Shown here piece after piece: positions 1 through 12,768 of a DNA stretch of 64,000 nucleotides (the first letter of the stretch is position 1; the number at the start of each line of letters is the position of its first letter). Below the pieces are notes generated by a model. The model was not told the DNA's origin. It searched no databases and was given only the letters and a program-made list of their open reading frames with translations. Source of the DNA: Mycobacterium sp. E1747 (GTDB lineage Bacteria; Actinomycetota; Actinomycetes; Mycobacteriales; Mycobacteriaceae); contig NZ_LZJI01000025.1 in assembly GCF_001667775.1 (NCBI RefSeq), forward strand, positions 1 to 64,000, given 5' to 3'. Position numbers and translations under genes: made by a program.

Positions 1-154
1 CCGGCCGGATCATCTGCGAACTGGACAACCCCATGCGCGACCCGGGCGACGGGAGTGTCTTGCCGTAGCCGGGCGGGGGCGGATAGCCCGGAGGGTTGTG
101 CTCGCTGCCGTACGGGTCGGCCGGGGTGCCTGGATATTCGGGAGGCTGGCTCAT
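1..154 (-). CDS. N-terminus of a Pro/Gly-rich membrane protein (Rv2560-like), partial and possibly broken
   Basis: Reading leftwards from an ATG at 152-154, the translation begins MSQPPEYPGTPADP and continues with Pro-, Gly- and Tyr-rich sequence to about base 70. This matches the N-terminus of the proline/glycine-rich transmembrane protein that lies divergently beside rarA in M. tuberculosis. From about base 68 to base 1 the reading frame stays open but the composition changes sharply to an ordinary one. The opposite strand in this stretch has an open frame ending ICELDNPMRDPGDGSVLP at a TAG at 66-68. The gene may therefore be cut by a rearrangement near base 68, or the change may be a natural domain boundary. 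The window edge prevents a decision. Confidence 0.45.
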   Translation of the reverse strand, partial: MSQPPEYPGTPADPYGSEHNPPGYPPPPGYGKTLPSPGSRMGLSSSQMIRP

Positions 155-245
155 GTCCGTCCTAGCTGTTGACTCAACCTGTGGGCACGCGCACACGGGA
201 ACTTAGCAAAGATGTCGAGGCGGCGCCCGAATTCGTTTTCGTGGT

Positions 246-1598
246 ATGCCTGAAGCCGTGTCCGACGGTCTTTTCGACCTGCCCGGCGCGGCGCCGGCAA
301 GCGATCACGGCCTGGGCGTGTCGGCCGGTGCGCCGCTGGCGGTGCGCATGCGCCCGGCCTCGCTGGACGAGGTGGTCGGCCAGGAGCACCTGCTGGCGCC
401 CGGGTCGCCGCTGCGCCGCCTGGTCGAAGGATCCGGCGTGGCGTCGGCCATCCTGTACGGCCCGCCCGGCAGCGGCAAGACCACGCTCGCCGCGCTGATC
501 TCCCAGGCGACCGGCCGCCGGTTCGAGGCCCTCTCGGCGCTGTCGGCCGGGGTCAAAGACGTGCGCGCCGTCATCGACAAGGCTCGGCACGCGCTGCTGC
601 GCGGCGAGCAGACGGTGCTGTTCATCGACGAGGTGCACCGCTTCTCCAAGACCCAGCAGGACGCCCTGCTGTCCGCCGTGGAGAACCGGGTGGTGCTGCT
701 GGTGGCGGCGACCACCGAGAACCCGTCGTTTTCGGTGGTGGCGCCGCTGCTGTCCCGCTCCCTCATCCTGCAACTGCGCCCGCTCAGCGCCGACGGCATC
801 CGCGCCGTGGTGCAGCGGGCGATCGACGATCCCCGCGGGCTGGGCGGCCGCGTCGCGGTCACGCCCGACGCCGTCGAGCTGCTGGTGCGGCTGGCCGCCG
901 GCGATGCCCGGCGCGCGCTGACCGCGCTGGAGGTCGCGGCCGAAGCCACCGAGTCGGTGACTGTCGAGACCATCGAGCAGTCGCTGGACAAGGCCGCGGT
1001 GCGTTACGACCGCGACGGCGACCAGCACTACGACGTCATCAGCGCCTTCATCAAGTCGGTGCGCGGCTCGGACGTCGACGCGGCGCTGCACTACCTGGCC
1101 CGCATGCTGGTGGCGGGGGAGGATCCGCGATTCCTCGCGCGCCGGCTGATGATCCTCGCCAGCGAGGACATCGGCATGGCCGACCCCAGCGCGCTGCAGA
1201 TCGCGGTGGCGGCCGCGCAGACCGTCGCGCTGATCGGCATGCCCGAGGCACAGCTGACGCTGGCCCACGCCACCATCCACCTGGCCACCGCGCCCAAGTC
1301 GAACTCCGTGACCACCGCGCTGGCGGCCGCGATGGACGACATCAAGGCGGGCAAGGCCGGCCTGGTGCCCCCGCACCTTCGCGACGGGCATTACTCGGGC
1401 GCGGCGGCGCTGGGACACGCGCAGGGTTACCAGTACTCGCACAACGACCCCGACGGCGTCCTGGCCCAGCAATATCCGCCGGACGAGCTGGTGGGCGTCG
1501 ACTACTACCGGCCGACCGGCCGCGGCGCCGAGCGGGAGATGGCCGGGCGGCTGGAGCGGTTGCGGGCGATCATCCGTGGGAAGCGGGGGCGGTCATGA
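246..1598 (+). CDS. rarA: Replication-associated recombination AAA+ ATPase RarA/MgsA (Rv2559c-like)
   Basis: 450 residues, the usual length for RarA, a AAA+ ATPase of the clamp-loader/RuvB clade that acts at stalled replication forks. Visible motifs are Walker [10 protein letters not shown] at about residues 72-80, Walker [11 protein letters not shown] at about 124-133, sensor 1 AATTENPSF at about 154-162, and the C-terminal helical and oligomerisation region with HLRDGHY and the typical QYPPDELVG motif. The ATG at 246 gives the short poorly conserved lead (about 30 residues) before the LAVRMRP motif that starts the family domain. It is transcribed divergently from the Pro/Gly-rich membrane protein. 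The call rests on complete motifs and conserved context. Confidence 0.95.
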   Translation: MPEAVSDGLFDLPGAAPASDHGLGVSAGAPLAVRMRPASLDEVVGQEHLLAPGSPLRRLVEGSGVASAILYGPPGSGKTTLAALISQATGRRFEALSALSAGVKDVRAVIDKARHALLRGEQTVLFIDEVHRFSKTQQDALLSAVENRVVLLVAATTENPSFSVVAPLLSRSLILQLRPLSADGIRAVVQRAIDDPRGLGGRVAVTPDAVELLVRLAAGDARRALTALEVAAEATESVTVETIEQSLDKAAVRYDRDGDQHYDVISAFIKSVRGSDVDAALHYLARMLVAGEDPRFLARRLMILASEDIGMADPSALQIAVAAAQTVALIGMPEAQLTLAHATIHLATAPKSNSVTTALAAAMDDIKAGKAGLVPPHLRDGHYSGAAALGHAQGYQYSHNDPDGVLAQQYPPDELVGVDYYRPTGRGAEREMAGRLERLRAIIRGKRGRS

Positions 1599-1699
1599 AA
1601 ACCTTCACCGACGAGGAGACGGAACGGCTGCTGGCCGCCACGCGGTCCTGCGGCGTCGTCATCCTCAGGCGGGCCGCACACGCGGCAGAAGGCCGGCGG
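1595..1699 (+). pseudogene. Possible N-terminal remnant of a small YciI-like protein
   Basis: An ATG overlapping the rarA stop (ATGA) opens a frame that begins [20 protein letters not shown] and VVILRR. This resembles, from memory, the N-terminus of small actinobacterial YciI-like proteins. After about 30 codons the frame loses coding character and runs antisense into the 3' end of the next gene, whose stop is at 1700. The rest of the protein is missing, so this looks like a remnant of a gene once coupled to rarA. It may also be chance; no function is claimed. Confidence 0.3.
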
Positions 1700-2323
1700 C
1701 TAGACCAGCTCGGGCACCCGCAGGTGGGCGATCGCCAGCTCGAATTCGGCCACGTCGATCACCGCGGCGCCCAGGTCCCGCACCCGCCTGCTGCGCAACT
1801 CGTTCGCCCGGTCACTGTTGCGGGCCATCGCGTCCATCGAGTCGAACGTCGAGCATGACACCGCCCGCCGGCACGCCGGATGGTCGACCAGCAGGCTGGC
1901 GCTGCAGAACCCGTCGAGCTGCTCGAGCTCGGGCAGCACGGACGAGCGGTAGAAGTCCAGGGACCGGGTGAGCTGATCCGGCACCACTTTGAGCCAGGTG
2001 GCCCGCACGCAGGCCCCCTGCCGCGACGGATGGTCGCGGTGCAGCAAAGCGATGTCCCACTCTTCGACCCGCGCGCTGCCGTCGAACATCAACGCGGCCC
2101 GATCGCGAATCGGGGCGACCCGTTCGGCGCTGGCGCGCATGGCGTCGATGCTGTCCCACGAGCTGGTGGCGATGCAGGTCCCGGACTGCCGGTCGACCAA
2201 CAGTGACAGCCCGACGCAGCCGTCGATCTCCGTGAGGGCGGGCATGACGACATCGCGAACGTGCGCGATTCCGATGTCGACGGACAAGGGTTGCGCCTGG
2301 ATGGTGGTGGAGCGTGCGTACAC
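1700..2323 (-). CDS. Tandem dimeric alpha/beta-barrel protein (Rv2557/Rv2558-like)
   Basis: 207 residues closely resembling the paired M. tuberculosis proteins Rv2557 and Rv2558, which I recall as starvation-associated proteins of unknown biochemical role. The sequence holds two similar halves of about 100 residues, each with a conserved [22 protein letters not shown] and [19 protein letters not shown] pattern, as expected for two fused ABM-type (antibiotic biosynthesis monooxygenase-like) ferredoxin-fold domains. I chose the GTG at 2321-2323 (VYARSTT) because a perfect AGGAGG ribosome site lies at 2330-2335 on the same strand and the M. tuberculosis protein starts there. Only one of the two paralogues is present. 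No catalytic residues can be assigned. Confidence 0.85.
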   Translation of the reverse strand: MYARSTTIQAQPLSVDIGIAHVRDVVMPALTEIDGCVGLSLLVDRQSGTCIATSSWDSIDAMRASAERVAPIRDRAALMFDGSARVEEWDIALLHRDHPSRQGACVRATWLKVVPDQLTRSLDFYRSSVLPELEQLDGFCSASLLVDHPACRRAVSCSTFDSMDAMARNSDRANELRSRRVRDLGAAVIDVAEFELAIAHLRVPELV

Positions 2324-2469
2324 GGCCGACCTCCTCTGTAGGGACTTGTATCCAAGGAGCCCGTGGCGCCACCGGCCCCACCAGTTACCTTCCTCCTGCC
2401 CGGTGCACCCCGCAATGGCCAAATGTGGTCGCGCTCACAAACGATTGGCTGGTCGCAACATGCGGGCCG

Positions 2470-2475
2470 TAGGCT
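2470..2475 (+). promoter_or_regulatory. -10 box of a probable leaderless promoter
   Basis: TAGGCT followed by seven bases and then the ATG at 2483. This spacing places the transcription start at or next to the start codon, the usual arrangement for leaderless mycobacterial mRNAs, and no ribosome site is visible. Confidence 0.45.
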
Positions 2476-2482
2476 GGTCGGG

Positions 2483-2884
2483 ATGCATACCGACGTGCTG
2501 GACGTGGACACTTCCCGGCGCCGCATCGTCGATCTGACCGAGGCGGTGCGGGGCTTCTGCTGGTCGAGGGGCGACGGCCTGTGCAACGTCTTCGTGCCGC
2601 ACGCGACGGCGGGCGTCGCCATCATCGAGACCGGGGCCGGCTCCGACGACGACCTGCTCGACACGCTGGAACGGCTGCTGCCGCGCGACGACCGGTATCG
2701 GCACTCGCACGGCTCGCCGGGCCACGGCGCGGACCACGTGATGCCGGCGCTGGTCGCCCCTTCGGTGACCGTGCCGGTCTCCGGCGGCGAGCCGATGCTG
2801 GGCACCTGGCAAAGCATCGTGCTGGTCGATCTGAACCGGGACAACCCACAACGCTCGGTGCGGCTGAGCTTTCTGGAGGGTTAG
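2483..2884 (+). CDS. YjbQ/UPF0047 family protein (Rv2556c-like)
   Basis: 133 residues, the normal size of the UPF0047/YjbQ family, a compact beta fold; some members have been reported to have weak thiamin-phosphate synthase activity but the role is unsettled. Family marks are the FVPHATAGV strand with its conserved His, the DLLDTLERLLP helix, the HSHGSPGHGADHVMPAL motif with the His cluster, the LGTWQSIVLVDL segment and the C-terminal RSVRLSFLEG. The ATG at 2483 removes a non-conserved upstream stretch and fits the leaderless -10 box. It stands between the Rv2557-like gene, which is divergent, and alaS. Confidence 0.88.
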   Translation: MHTDVLDVDTSRRRIVDLTEAVRGFCWSRGDGLCNVFVPHATAGVAIIETGAGSDDDLLDTLERLLPRDDRYRHSHGSPGHGADHVMPALVAPSVTVPVSGGEPMLGTWQSIVLVDLNRDNPQRSVRLSFLEG

Positions 2885-2912
2885 CGGCCCGGTAGCCGGC
2901 TTGTCCAGCGAA

Positions 2913-2918
2913 TACGCT
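2913..2918 (+). promoter_or_regulatory. Possible alaS -10 box
   Basis: TACGCT, about 48 bases before the alaS GTG start, is the best -10 candidate in the 81-base gap after the YjbQ gene. No convincing -35 is seen. Confidence 0.3.
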
Positions 2919-2965
2919 GGAATAGACGTTCACGCGCAAAAGCGACAGGAAGAAGCGGACTTCAA

Positions 2966-5659
2966 GTGCAGACACACGAGATCAGGAAGCGGTTTCTTGA
3001 TCACTTCGTGAAGGCGGGCCACACCGAGGTGCCGAGCGCATCGGTGATCCTCGACGACCCCAACCTACTGTTCGTCAACGCGGGCATGGTCCAGTTCGTG
3101 CCGTACTTCCTGGGCGCGCGCACGCCGCCATACTCGACGGCGACCAGCATCCAGAAGTGCATCCGCACGCCCGACATCGACGAGGTCGGCATCACCACCC
3201 GGCACAACACCTTCTTCCAGATGGCCGGCAACTTCTCGTTCGGCGACTACTTCAAGCGCCGCGCCATCGAGCTGGCCTGGACCCTGCTCACCAACGGGCT
3301 GTCCGAGGGCGGTTACGGCCTGGACCCCGAAAGAATCTGGACGACGGTCTATTTCGACGACGACGAGGCCGTGCAACTGTGGCAGGAGATCGCCGGGCTG
3401 CCGGCCGAGCGGATCCAGCGCCGCGGCATGGAAGACAACTACTGGTCGATGGGGATCCCGGGCCCGTGCGGCCCGTCGTCGGAGATCTACTACGACCGGG
3501 GCGAAGAGTTCGGGGTCGGTGGCGGCCCGGTGGCCAACGAGGACCGCTACATCGAGATCTGGAACCTCGTGTTCATGCAGAACGAACGCGGCGAGGGCAC
3601 CGGCAAGACCGACTTCGAAATCCTGGGCCCGTTGCCCCGCAAGAACATCGACACCGGCATGGGCGTCGAGCGGGTCGCGTTCATCCTGCAGGGCGTGCAC
3701 AACGTGTACGAGACCGACCTGCTGCGGCCGGTCATAGACACAGTTGCCGCAGTCGCCGCGCGGCCGTACGACGTGGGCAACCACTTCGACGACGTGCGCT
3801 ACCGGGTCATCGCCGACCACAGCCGCACCGCGGCGATCCTGATCGGCGACGGCGTCACGCCCGGCAACGACGGGCGCGGTTACGTGCTGCGCCGGCTGCT
3901 GCGCCGGGTGATCCGGTCGGCCAAGCTGCTCGACATAAACGGGCCCATCGTCGGCGAGTTGATGACCACCGTGCGCGACGCGATGGGGCCGTCGTATCCC
4001 GAACTGGTCACCGACTTCGCCCGGATCAAGCGCATCGCCGTCGCCGAGGAGACCGCGTTCAACCGCACGCTGGCCGCCGGCTCCAAGCTGTTCGACGAGG
4101 TCGCCGGCACCACGAAAGCCGCTGGGGCCAAAGCGATCTCGGGATCGGATGCCTTCACGCTGCACGACACCTACGGCTTCCCGATCGAGCTGACCCTGGA
4201 GATGGCCGCCGAGGCGGGCCTGCAGGTCGACGAGATCGGCTTCCGGGAACTGATGGCCGAGCAGCGCCGCCGCGCCAAAGCGGACGCCGCCGCCCGCAAG
4301 CACGCGCACGCCGACCTGAGCGCCTACCGCGAGCTGGTCGACGCCGGCCCTACCGAGTTCACCGGGTTCGACGAATTGTCCTCGGAAGCAAGGATTCTGG
4401 GCATCTTCGTGGACGGCAAGCGGGTCCCGGTCGTCACGCACGGCACCGAAGGTGCGCATCAAGTCGAATTGGTGCTCGACCGCACCCCGCTCTACGCCGA
4501 GTCCGGCGGGCAGATCGCCGACGAAGGCACCATCAGCGGGACGGGCGCCAGCGAGAGCGCCCGTGCGGCGGTCACCGACGTGCAGAAGATCGCGAAAACC
4601 CTGTGGGTGCACCGGGTCAACGTCGAGTCCGGGGAATTCGTCGAGGGCGACACCGTGGTCGCCGCGGTCGACCCGGAATGGCGCCGGGGCGCCACGCAGG
4701 GCCACTCGGGCACCCACATGGTGCACGCCGCGTTGCGACAGGTGCTGGGCCCCAACGCCGTTCAGGCCGGATCGCTGAACCGCCCCGGCTACCTGCGTTT
4801 CGACTTCAACTGGCAGGGTCCGCTGTCCGACGAGCAGCGCACCCAGCTCGAAGAGGTCACCAACCAGGCCGTGCAGGCCGACTTCGAGGTGCACACCTTT
4901 ACCGAGCAGCTCGAGAAGGCCAAGGCGATGGGGGCAATGGCGATGTTCGGCGAGGCGTACCCGGATGAAGTGCGGGTGGTCGAGATCGGCGGGCCCTTCT
5001 CGCTCGAACTCTGCGGCGGCACCCACGTGCACAACTCCGCACAGATCGGGCCGGTGACCATCCTGGGCGAATCGTCGGTCGGGTCCGGCGTGCGCCGGGT
5101 GGAGGCCTACGTCGGGCTGGACTCGTTCCGCCACCTGGCCAAGGAGCGCGCGCTGATGGCGGGACTGGCCTCGTCGCTGAAGGTGCCGTCCGACGAGGTG
5201 CCCGCCCGGGTGGCCGGCCTGGTGGAGCGGCTCAAGGCCGCCGAGAAGGAACTCGAGCGGGTTCGGCTGGCCGGCGCGCGCGCCGCCGCGGCCAACGCGG
5301 CGGCCGGCGCGGAGCGTATCGGTAACGTCCGTGTGGTGGCGCAACGCATGTCCGCGGGGATGACCGCCGGCGACCTGCGCTCCCTGGTGGGCGACATCCG
5401 CGGCAAGCTGGGCAGCGACCCCGCCGTGGTGGCGCTGATCGCGGAGGGCGAAGGGGGCAGCGTGCCGTACGCGGTCGCGGCCAACCCGGCCGCCCAGGAC
5501 CTCGGGCTCCGCGCCAACGACCTGATCAAGCCGCTCGCCGCGACCGTCGACGGCCGCGGCGGAGGCAAGCCGGACCTGGCGCAGGGTTCAGGAAAGGACC
5601 CCAGCCGTATCGACGCGGCGCTCGAGGCGGTCCGCTCCGAGATAGCACGGGTCGGTTGA
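2966..5659 (+). CDS. alaS: Alanyl-tRNA synthetase
   Basis: 897 residues, full length for bacterial AlaRS. It charges tRNA-Ala in the cytoplasm and clears mischarged Ser/Gly. The N-terminal class II catalytic core contains [13 protein letters not shown], the motif 2 region [20 protein letters not shown] and GMGVERV. The editing domain has the zinc ligands H580 and H584 (HSGTH) and C683 and H687 (CGGTH). The C-Ala domain closes the protein with [15 protein letters not shown]. The GTG at 2966 is the start that matches the family N-terminus. It begins the alaS-ruvX-mltG-aroE run, where each gene abuts or overlaps the next. Confidence 0.97.
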   Translation: MQTHEIRKRFLDHFVKAGHTEVPSASVILDDPNLLFVNAGMVQFVPYFLGARTPPYSTATSIQKCIRTPDIDEVGITTRHNTFFQMAGNFSFGDYFKRRAIELAWTLLTNGLSEGGYGLDPERIWTTVYFDDDEAVQLWQEIAGLPAERIQRRGMEDNYWSMGIPGPCGPSSEIYYDRGEEFGVGGGPVANEDRYIEIWNLVFMQNERGEGTGKTDFEILGPLPRKNIDTGMGVERVAFILQGVHNVYETDLLRPVIDTVAAVAARPYDVGNHFDDVRYRVIADHSRTAAILIGDGVTPGNDGRGYVLRRLLRRVIRSAKLLDINGPIVGELMTTVRDAMGPSYPELVTDFARIKRIAVAEETAFNRTLAAGSKLFDEVAGTTKAAGAKAISGSDAFTLHDTYGFPIELTLEMAAEAGLQVDEIGFRELMAEQRRRAKADAAARKHAHADLSAYRELVDAGPTEFTGFDELSSEARILGIFVDGKRVPVVTHGTEGAHQVELVLDRTPLYAESGGQIADEGTISGTGASESARAAVTDVQKIAKTLWVHRVNVESGEFVEGDTVVAAVDPEWRRGATQGHSGTHMVHAALRQVLGPNAVQAGSLNRPGYLRFDFNWQGPLSDEQRTQLEEVTNQAVQADFEVHTFTEQLEKAKAMGAMAMFGEAYPDEVRVVEIGGPFSLELCGGTHVHNSAQIGPVTILGESSVGSGVRRVEAYVGLDSFRHLAKERALMAGLASSLKVPSDEVPARVAGLVERLKAAEKELERVRLAGARAAAANAAAGAERIGNVRVVAQRMSAGMTAGDLRSLVGDIRGKLGSDPAVVALIAEGEGGSVPYAVAANPAAQDLGLRANDLIKPLAATVDGRGGGKPDLAQGSGKDPSRIDAALEAVRSEIARVG

Positions 5660-6184
5660 GTGGGCCCAGGACAGCATCGCGTGCCCGACCGGCCCGGCGA
5701 CCCCGACCAAGGTAATCCGGGCCGGGGTTCCCGGCCCGGGAGGAGCCTCGGCATCGACGTCGGCAGCGTCCGCATCGGCGTCGCCTGCAGCGACCCCGAC
5801 GGCATCCTGGCCACCCCGGTGGAAACCGTGCGCCGCGACCGCTCCGGCAAGCACGTGCGGCGGCTGGCCGAGCTGGCCGCCGAACTCGGGGTGGTCGAGG
5901 TGGTCGTCGGACTGCCGCGCACGCTGGCCGACCGCACCGGCCCGTCGGCGATCGACGCGATGGAGCTGGCCGACACGCTGGCCCAGCGGATCGCCCCCAC
6001 GCCCGTGCGGCTGGCCGACGAGCGCCTGACCACCGTCAGCGCGCAGCGGTCGCTGCGCGCGGCCGGCGTCCGCGCCCGCGAACAGCGGGCGGTGATCGAC
6101 CAGGCCGCCGCGGTGGCCATCCTGCAGAGCTGGCTCGACCAGCGCCGCGCCACCCTGACGGCGGGGGAGCCCGCCGATGGTTGA
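5660..6184 (+). CDS. ruvX: Holliday-junction resolvase-like / pre-16S rRNA nuclease RuvX (YqgF)
   Basis: 174 residues of the YqgF/RuvX family, an RNase H-fold nuclease tied to 16S rRNA 5' maturation and proposed for Holliday junctions. The first acidic motif is [12 protein letters not shown] at about residues 32-43, followed by the VVVGLPRTL strand and the DERLTTVSA motif with its conserved Asp, Glu and Arg; the family ends with the [11 protein letters not shown] helix. The GTG start follows the alaS TGA directly (TGAGTG), so translation is probably coupled. The first 30 residues are Pro/Gly-rich and poorly conserved, as in M. tuberculosis Rv2554c. Confidence 0.93.
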   Translation: MGPGQHRVPDRPGDPDQGNPGRGSRPGRSLGIDVGSVRIGVACSDPDGILATPVETVRRDRSGKHVRRLAELAAELGVVEVVVGLPRTLADRTGPSAIDAMELADTLAQRIAPTPVRLADERLTTVSAQRSLRAAGVRAREQRAVIDQAAAVAILQSWLDQRRATLTAGEPADG

Positions 6185-7418
6185 CAGCGCACGGCGGCAA
6201 CGCGCCGAGCCCGAAACGGTCGGTCCGTCGCGCAAGCGGAGCCGCGTCGCCCGGAACCGCGCCGAGCGGGGGCACCGCAGACGGCGGTTCGCCGGCAAGA
6301 TCGTGCTCGCGGTCGTCGCCGTCGTCGCGCTGGTGGGCGTCTTCGTCGGCGCCAAGCTGTGGCACACGGTCTTCGGGGCCGGCGACGACTACGCCGGAAA
6401 TGGCAAGCAGGACATCGTGATTCAGATCAGGGACGGTGACTCGACCACCAACGTCGGCGAGACCCTGCAGCACGAGCAGGTGGTCAAGACCGTCCGGGCC
6501 TTCGTCAACGCCGCGCACGGCAACAGCAAGATCTCCTCGATCCAGCCCGGCTTCTACCGGATGCGCACCGAGATCCCGGCGGCCGACGCCGTCGCGCGGC
6601 TGGCCGACCCGAACAGCCGGGTGGGCCGGCTGGTCATCCCGGAGGGCCGTCAGCTCGACGACACCACCGACATGAAGACCAACGTGGTGACCCCGGGGAT
6701 CCTGACGCTGATCTCCCGCGCCACCTGCGTGACCCTCGACGGCAACAAGCACTGCGTCGCGGTGGAGGAGCTGCGGGCGGCGGCGACCAACAGCACGCCG
6801 GCCGCCCTGGAGGTGCCGCCCTGGGCCGTCCAACCCTTCACCGAGCTCGGCAGGGACCATCGCCGGATCGAGGGGCTGATCGCGCCGGGAACCTTCAACG
6901 TCGATCCCTCCGCCTCCGCCGAGACCATACTGTCGAGCCTGATCAGCGCCGGGGCCGTCGAGTACGTGAAGTCCGGGTTGGTGGACACCGCCCAGTCCAT
7001 GGGCCTGTCGCCGTACGACATCCTGGTGGTGGCGTCGCTGGTGGAACAGGAATCCAAGTCGCAGGACTTCGCGAAGGTTGCGCAGGTGATCTACAACCGC
7101 CTGCATGCCCACCACACGCTGGAATTCGATTCCACGGTCAACTATCCGCTGGACCGCCGGGAGGTGGCCACCACCGACGCCGACCGGGCCCAAAAGACGC
7201 CGTGGAACACCTACGTGTCGCAGGGGCTGCCCGCGACGGCGATCTGTTCGCCCGGCGTCGACGCGCTGCACGCCGCCGAGCATCCGGAGCCCGGCGACTG
7301 GTTGTACTTCGTCACCATCGACGCCCAGGGAACGACGCTGTTCACCAAGGATTATCAGCAGCATCTGGCCAACATCGAGCTGGCTAAGCGCAACGGTGTC
7401 CTCGATAGCGCGCGCTGA
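6177..7418 (+). CDS. mltG: Endolytic murein transglycosylase MltG (YceG-like)
   Basis: 413 residues, the length of Rv2553c. MltG cleaves nascent glycan strands at the outer face of the membrane and sets peptidoglycan chain length. An Arg-rich cytoplasmic N-terminus of about 38 residues precedes one membrane segment at about 41-60 ([18 protein letters not shown]), then the LysM-like and YceG catalytic domains. The catalytic Glu is Glu290 in VASLVEQES, equivalent to the Glu of the E. coli LASIVEKE motif. The conserved [17 protein letters not shown] segment follows. The ATG overlaps the end of ruvX by eight bases. Confidence 0.93.
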   Translation: MVDSARRQRAEPETVGPSRKRSRVARNRAERGHRRRRFAGKIVLAVVAVVALVGVFVGAKLWHTVFGAGDDYAGNGKQDIVIQIRDGDSTTNVGETLQHEQVVKTVRAFVNAAHGNSKISSIQPGFYRMRTEIPAADAVARLADPNSRVGRLVIPEGRQLDDTTDMKTNVVTPGILTLISRATCVTLDGNKHCVAVEELRAAATNSTPAALEVPPWAVQPFTELGRDHRRIEGLIAPGTFNVDPSASAETILSSLISAGAVEYVKSGLVDTAQSMGLSPYDILVVASLVEQESKSQDFAKVAQVIYNRLHAHHTLEFDSTVNYPLDRREVATTDADRAQKTPWNTYVSQGLPATAICSPGVDALHAAEHPEPGDWLYFVTIDAQGTTLFTKDYQQHLANIELAKRNGVLDSAR

Positions 7419-8226
7419 CGGCGGACCCCGCAAAGCGGCGGTGCTCGGCAAGCCGATCGCCCACTCGAAGTCCCCCCGACTACACCTGGCCGCCTACCGG
7501 GCGCTGGGCCTGCTGGACTGGACCTACGAGCGCATCGAATGCGACGCCGAGCAGCTGCCCGCGATCGTCGGCGGGTTCGGCCCCCAATGGGTCGGGGTGT
7601 CGGTGACCATGCCGGGCAAATTCGCCGCGTTGCGCTTCGCCGACGAGCGCACCGACCGTGCCGAGCGGGTGGGATCGGCCAACACTCTGGTCCGCACGGC
7701 GGCCGGCTGGCGGGCCGACAACACCGACATCGACGGCGTCGCCGGGGCGCTGGCATCAGATGGGGAAGTGGCCGGCCCTGCGCTGGTGTGCGGGTCGGGC
7801 GGCACCGCGCCGGCGGCCGTCCTGGGGTTGGCCCAGCTGGGCGTCACCGCCATCACCGTCGTCGCTCGCAACCCCGACAAGGCCGGCCGGCTGGTGGACC
7901 TCGGGACCGGAATCGGGGTCTCGACGCGATTCGTGAACATCGACGACGAGGCCGCCCTGCGCGCGGCGGTGTCGTCGGCCGGGGTGCTGGTCAGCACGAT
8001 CCCCGCGGACGTCGCCGGGCGGTACGCGCACACCCTCGCGGCCATCCCGGTCCTGCTCGACGCCGTCTACGACCCGTGGCCCACGCCGCTGGCCGCCGCG
8101 GTGGGCGCTGCCGGCGGCCGCGTGGTCAGCGGCGTGCAGATGCTGCTGCACCAGGCGTTCACCCAGGTCGAGTTATTCACAGGGCTGCCGGCGCCGCGGG
8201 ACGCCATGGCCGCCGCCCTGGGCTAA
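7396..8226 (+). CDS. aroE: Shikimate dehydrogenase
   Basis: 276 residues. AroE reduces 3-dehydroshikimate to shikimate with NADPH. It shows the substrate-binding SKSP motif ([10 protein letters not shown]), the VTMPGKFAA loop with the catalytic Lys, NTDIDG with the catalytic Asp, the GSGGTAPA Rossmann loop and the C-terminal [10 protein letters not shown] motif. The chosen GTG at 7396 lies inside the end of mltG (23-base overlap) and gives about ten residues before the conserved [12 protein letters not shown], close to the M. tuberculosis length of 269. Farther upstream starts would read deep into mltG. It opens the shikimate run that continues to aroQ, broken only by the A24 gene. Confidence 0.92.
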   Translation: MSSIARADGGPRKAAVLGKPIAHSKSPRLHLAAYRALGLLDWTYERIECDAEQLPAIVGGFGPQWVGVSVTMPGKFAALRFADERTDRAERVGSANTLVRTAAGWRADNTDIDGVAGALASDGEVAGPALVCGSGGTAPAAVLGLAQLGVTAITVVARNPDKAGRLVDLGTGIGVSTRFVNIDDEAALRAAVSSAGVLVSTIPADVAGRYAHTLAAIPVLLDAVYDPWPTPLAAAVGAAGGRVVSGVQMLLHQAFTQVELFTGLPAPRDAMAAALG

Positions 8227-8336
8227 CGTCCCGCTCGTCGGATGCCCCAGACCAACCGCCGGGCGTGGGGCCTGTGGACGGATTCGCCCAGTTTTCGCGC
8301 TTAGCCCCCACACTCGCGGCGCGCACAGGAGAGGCC

Positions 8337-8756
8337 ATGCGGCTTGGAGCGGTTGTGGCCGTGCTCGCGTGGCTCTTGCTGCTGAGCGGCTGCGACCTCC
8401 GCCGGCGGCGGTTGCCGAACGTGTTGACCCTGCCCGGGGCCGGGGTGATCCTGCTGGCGGCCGCGGTGGCCGGGCGCGGCTGGCCGGCACTGGCCGGGGC
8501 GACGGCGCTGACCGCGATCTATCTGCTGGTGCACTCGCTCGCCCCGGCGGGGATGGGCGCCGGGGATGTCAAGCTGGCGATCGGCCTGGGGGCGCTGGCC
8601 GGCTGTTTCGGGGCCGGGGTGTGGTTCCTGGCCGCGCTGGCGGCGCCGCTGCTGACGACGCTGCTCGCGGCGCTCTGCGGCGCGCGGACGGTGCCCCACG
8701 GTCCGTCGATGTGCCTGGCCACCGCCGCGGCGATCGGCCTGGTTCTCGGGATTTAA
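8337..8756 (+). CDS. A24-type prepilin-peptidase-like integral membrane protein (Rv2551c-like)
   Basis: 139 residues, nearly all hydrophobic, with four to five membrane segments. It carries the two aspartates of the A24 (type IV prepilin peptidase) family: Asp in [12 protein letters not shown] near residue 19 and the [14 protein letters not shown] motif with the GxGD signature near residue 80. The N-terminal methyltransferase domain of classical PilD is absent, as in other mycobacterial and archaeal short forms. The ATG at 8337 has AGGAGAGG just upstream. It sits between aroE and aroC, an arrangement conserved in M. tuberculosis. The substrate is unknown; Flp/Tad-type pilins are the obvious candidates, but none is in the window. 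Confidence 0.82.
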   Translation: MRLGAVVAVLAWLLLLSGCDLRRRRLPNVLTLPGAGVILLAAAVAGRGWPALAGATALTAIYLLVHSLAPAGMGAGDVKLAIGLGALAGCFGAGVWFLAALAAPLLTTLLAALCGARTVPHGPSMCLATAAAIGLVLGI

Positions 8757-8788
8757 GCCCGCGCGCGACCCCATGGGAGAATGTTCGG

Positions 8789-12051
<3,263 letters not shown>

Positions 12052-12055
<4 letters not shown>

Positions 12056-12735
12056 TCCTTCTTCGGTTCCGTACCCGGCTTCGTGGCGTCGTCGGCGGAG
12101 TCCGTGCGGATCACCTCGGTCTTCGGCTCGTGGTCGGCCGTGGTGTGGATCGTCTCGGTCGGCGCATCCCGCTCGGCGGTGGCGACCGAAGCGGTCCGCT
12201 CCTCGTGCTGGGCTCCCGCGGCGGGAATCTTGCCAGTCGGCGCGTCGTCACCGCGCACCGCGGAGAACACGTCGGTGTCGGCGCGCTCCTCGTCCGTCCC
12301 CTTCTGGCGGGGCGGGGGATTGCGGTCCACCCGCCAACGGCCGATGGTCCCGCCGATGATGCCCGGCAGGAACACGCACAGCGCGGTGAACGCCGCGAAC
12401 GTCGTCACCTCGTTGATCAGCCCGCCCGTGTACAGGCCGTTGTAGACCAGCGCGATGAGCCAGGAGACGGCGCCGGACAGGACGCCCGCGACCAGGCCGG
12501 CCAGCAGCCACGTCATCGCCAAATCGCCGCGCCGGTCGGGGTCGGGGTTCGCGATCGCGTCGGCCCGGCCGTCGAGCACCCCCCACACGGCGACGCCGAT
12601 GACGAACAGCAAGAGCAACACCACGCTGAAGAGCCCGGCCTGCGTCTGCCACGCGTTGATCAACGCGCCTTGTAACAACCGGACGACAACCATCGCCGTG
12701 GCGTATACCAATCCGCGCAGCATCCAGGACCTCAT
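12052..12735 (-). CDS. Four-helix membrane protein with acidic, Thr/Glu-rich tail (Rv2536-like)
   Basis: 227 residues matching the conserved mycobacterial membrane protein that lies between aroQ and pepQ. About four hydrophobic segments fall in the first 140 residues: [55 protein letters not shown] and [19 protein letters not shown]. The B30.2-like loop [15 protein letters not shown] separates the second and third. The last 80 residues are hydrophilic and probably cytoplasmic. The ATG at 12735 (MRSWMLRGL) is preferred over a TTG two codons earlier because it matches Rv2536. Function unknown. Confidence 0.82.
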
Positions 12736-12754
12736 GGGCAATCAGCGTAGCGAG

Positions 12755-12760
12755 TACCGT
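12755..12760 (+). promoter_or_regulatory. -10 box before pepQ, probable leaderless promoter
   Basis: TACCGT followed by eight bases and the GTG start of pepQ at 12769; there is no ribosome site in between. It lies in the 33-base gap between divergent genes. Confidence 0.4.
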
Positions 12761-12768
12761 CAAGGGTC

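Noticed and set aside
174..1472. Long open frame on the minus strand opposite rarA
   Set aside because: Arg/His/Gly-rich shadow of the real gene with no recognisable motif; same for the long minus frames opposite alaS, the decarboxylase and the serine hydrolase.
3065..5344. A 759-codon minus-strand frame opposite alaS
   Set aside because: Composition and position are those of an antisense shadow created by high third-position GC; alaS motifs are complete on the plus strand.
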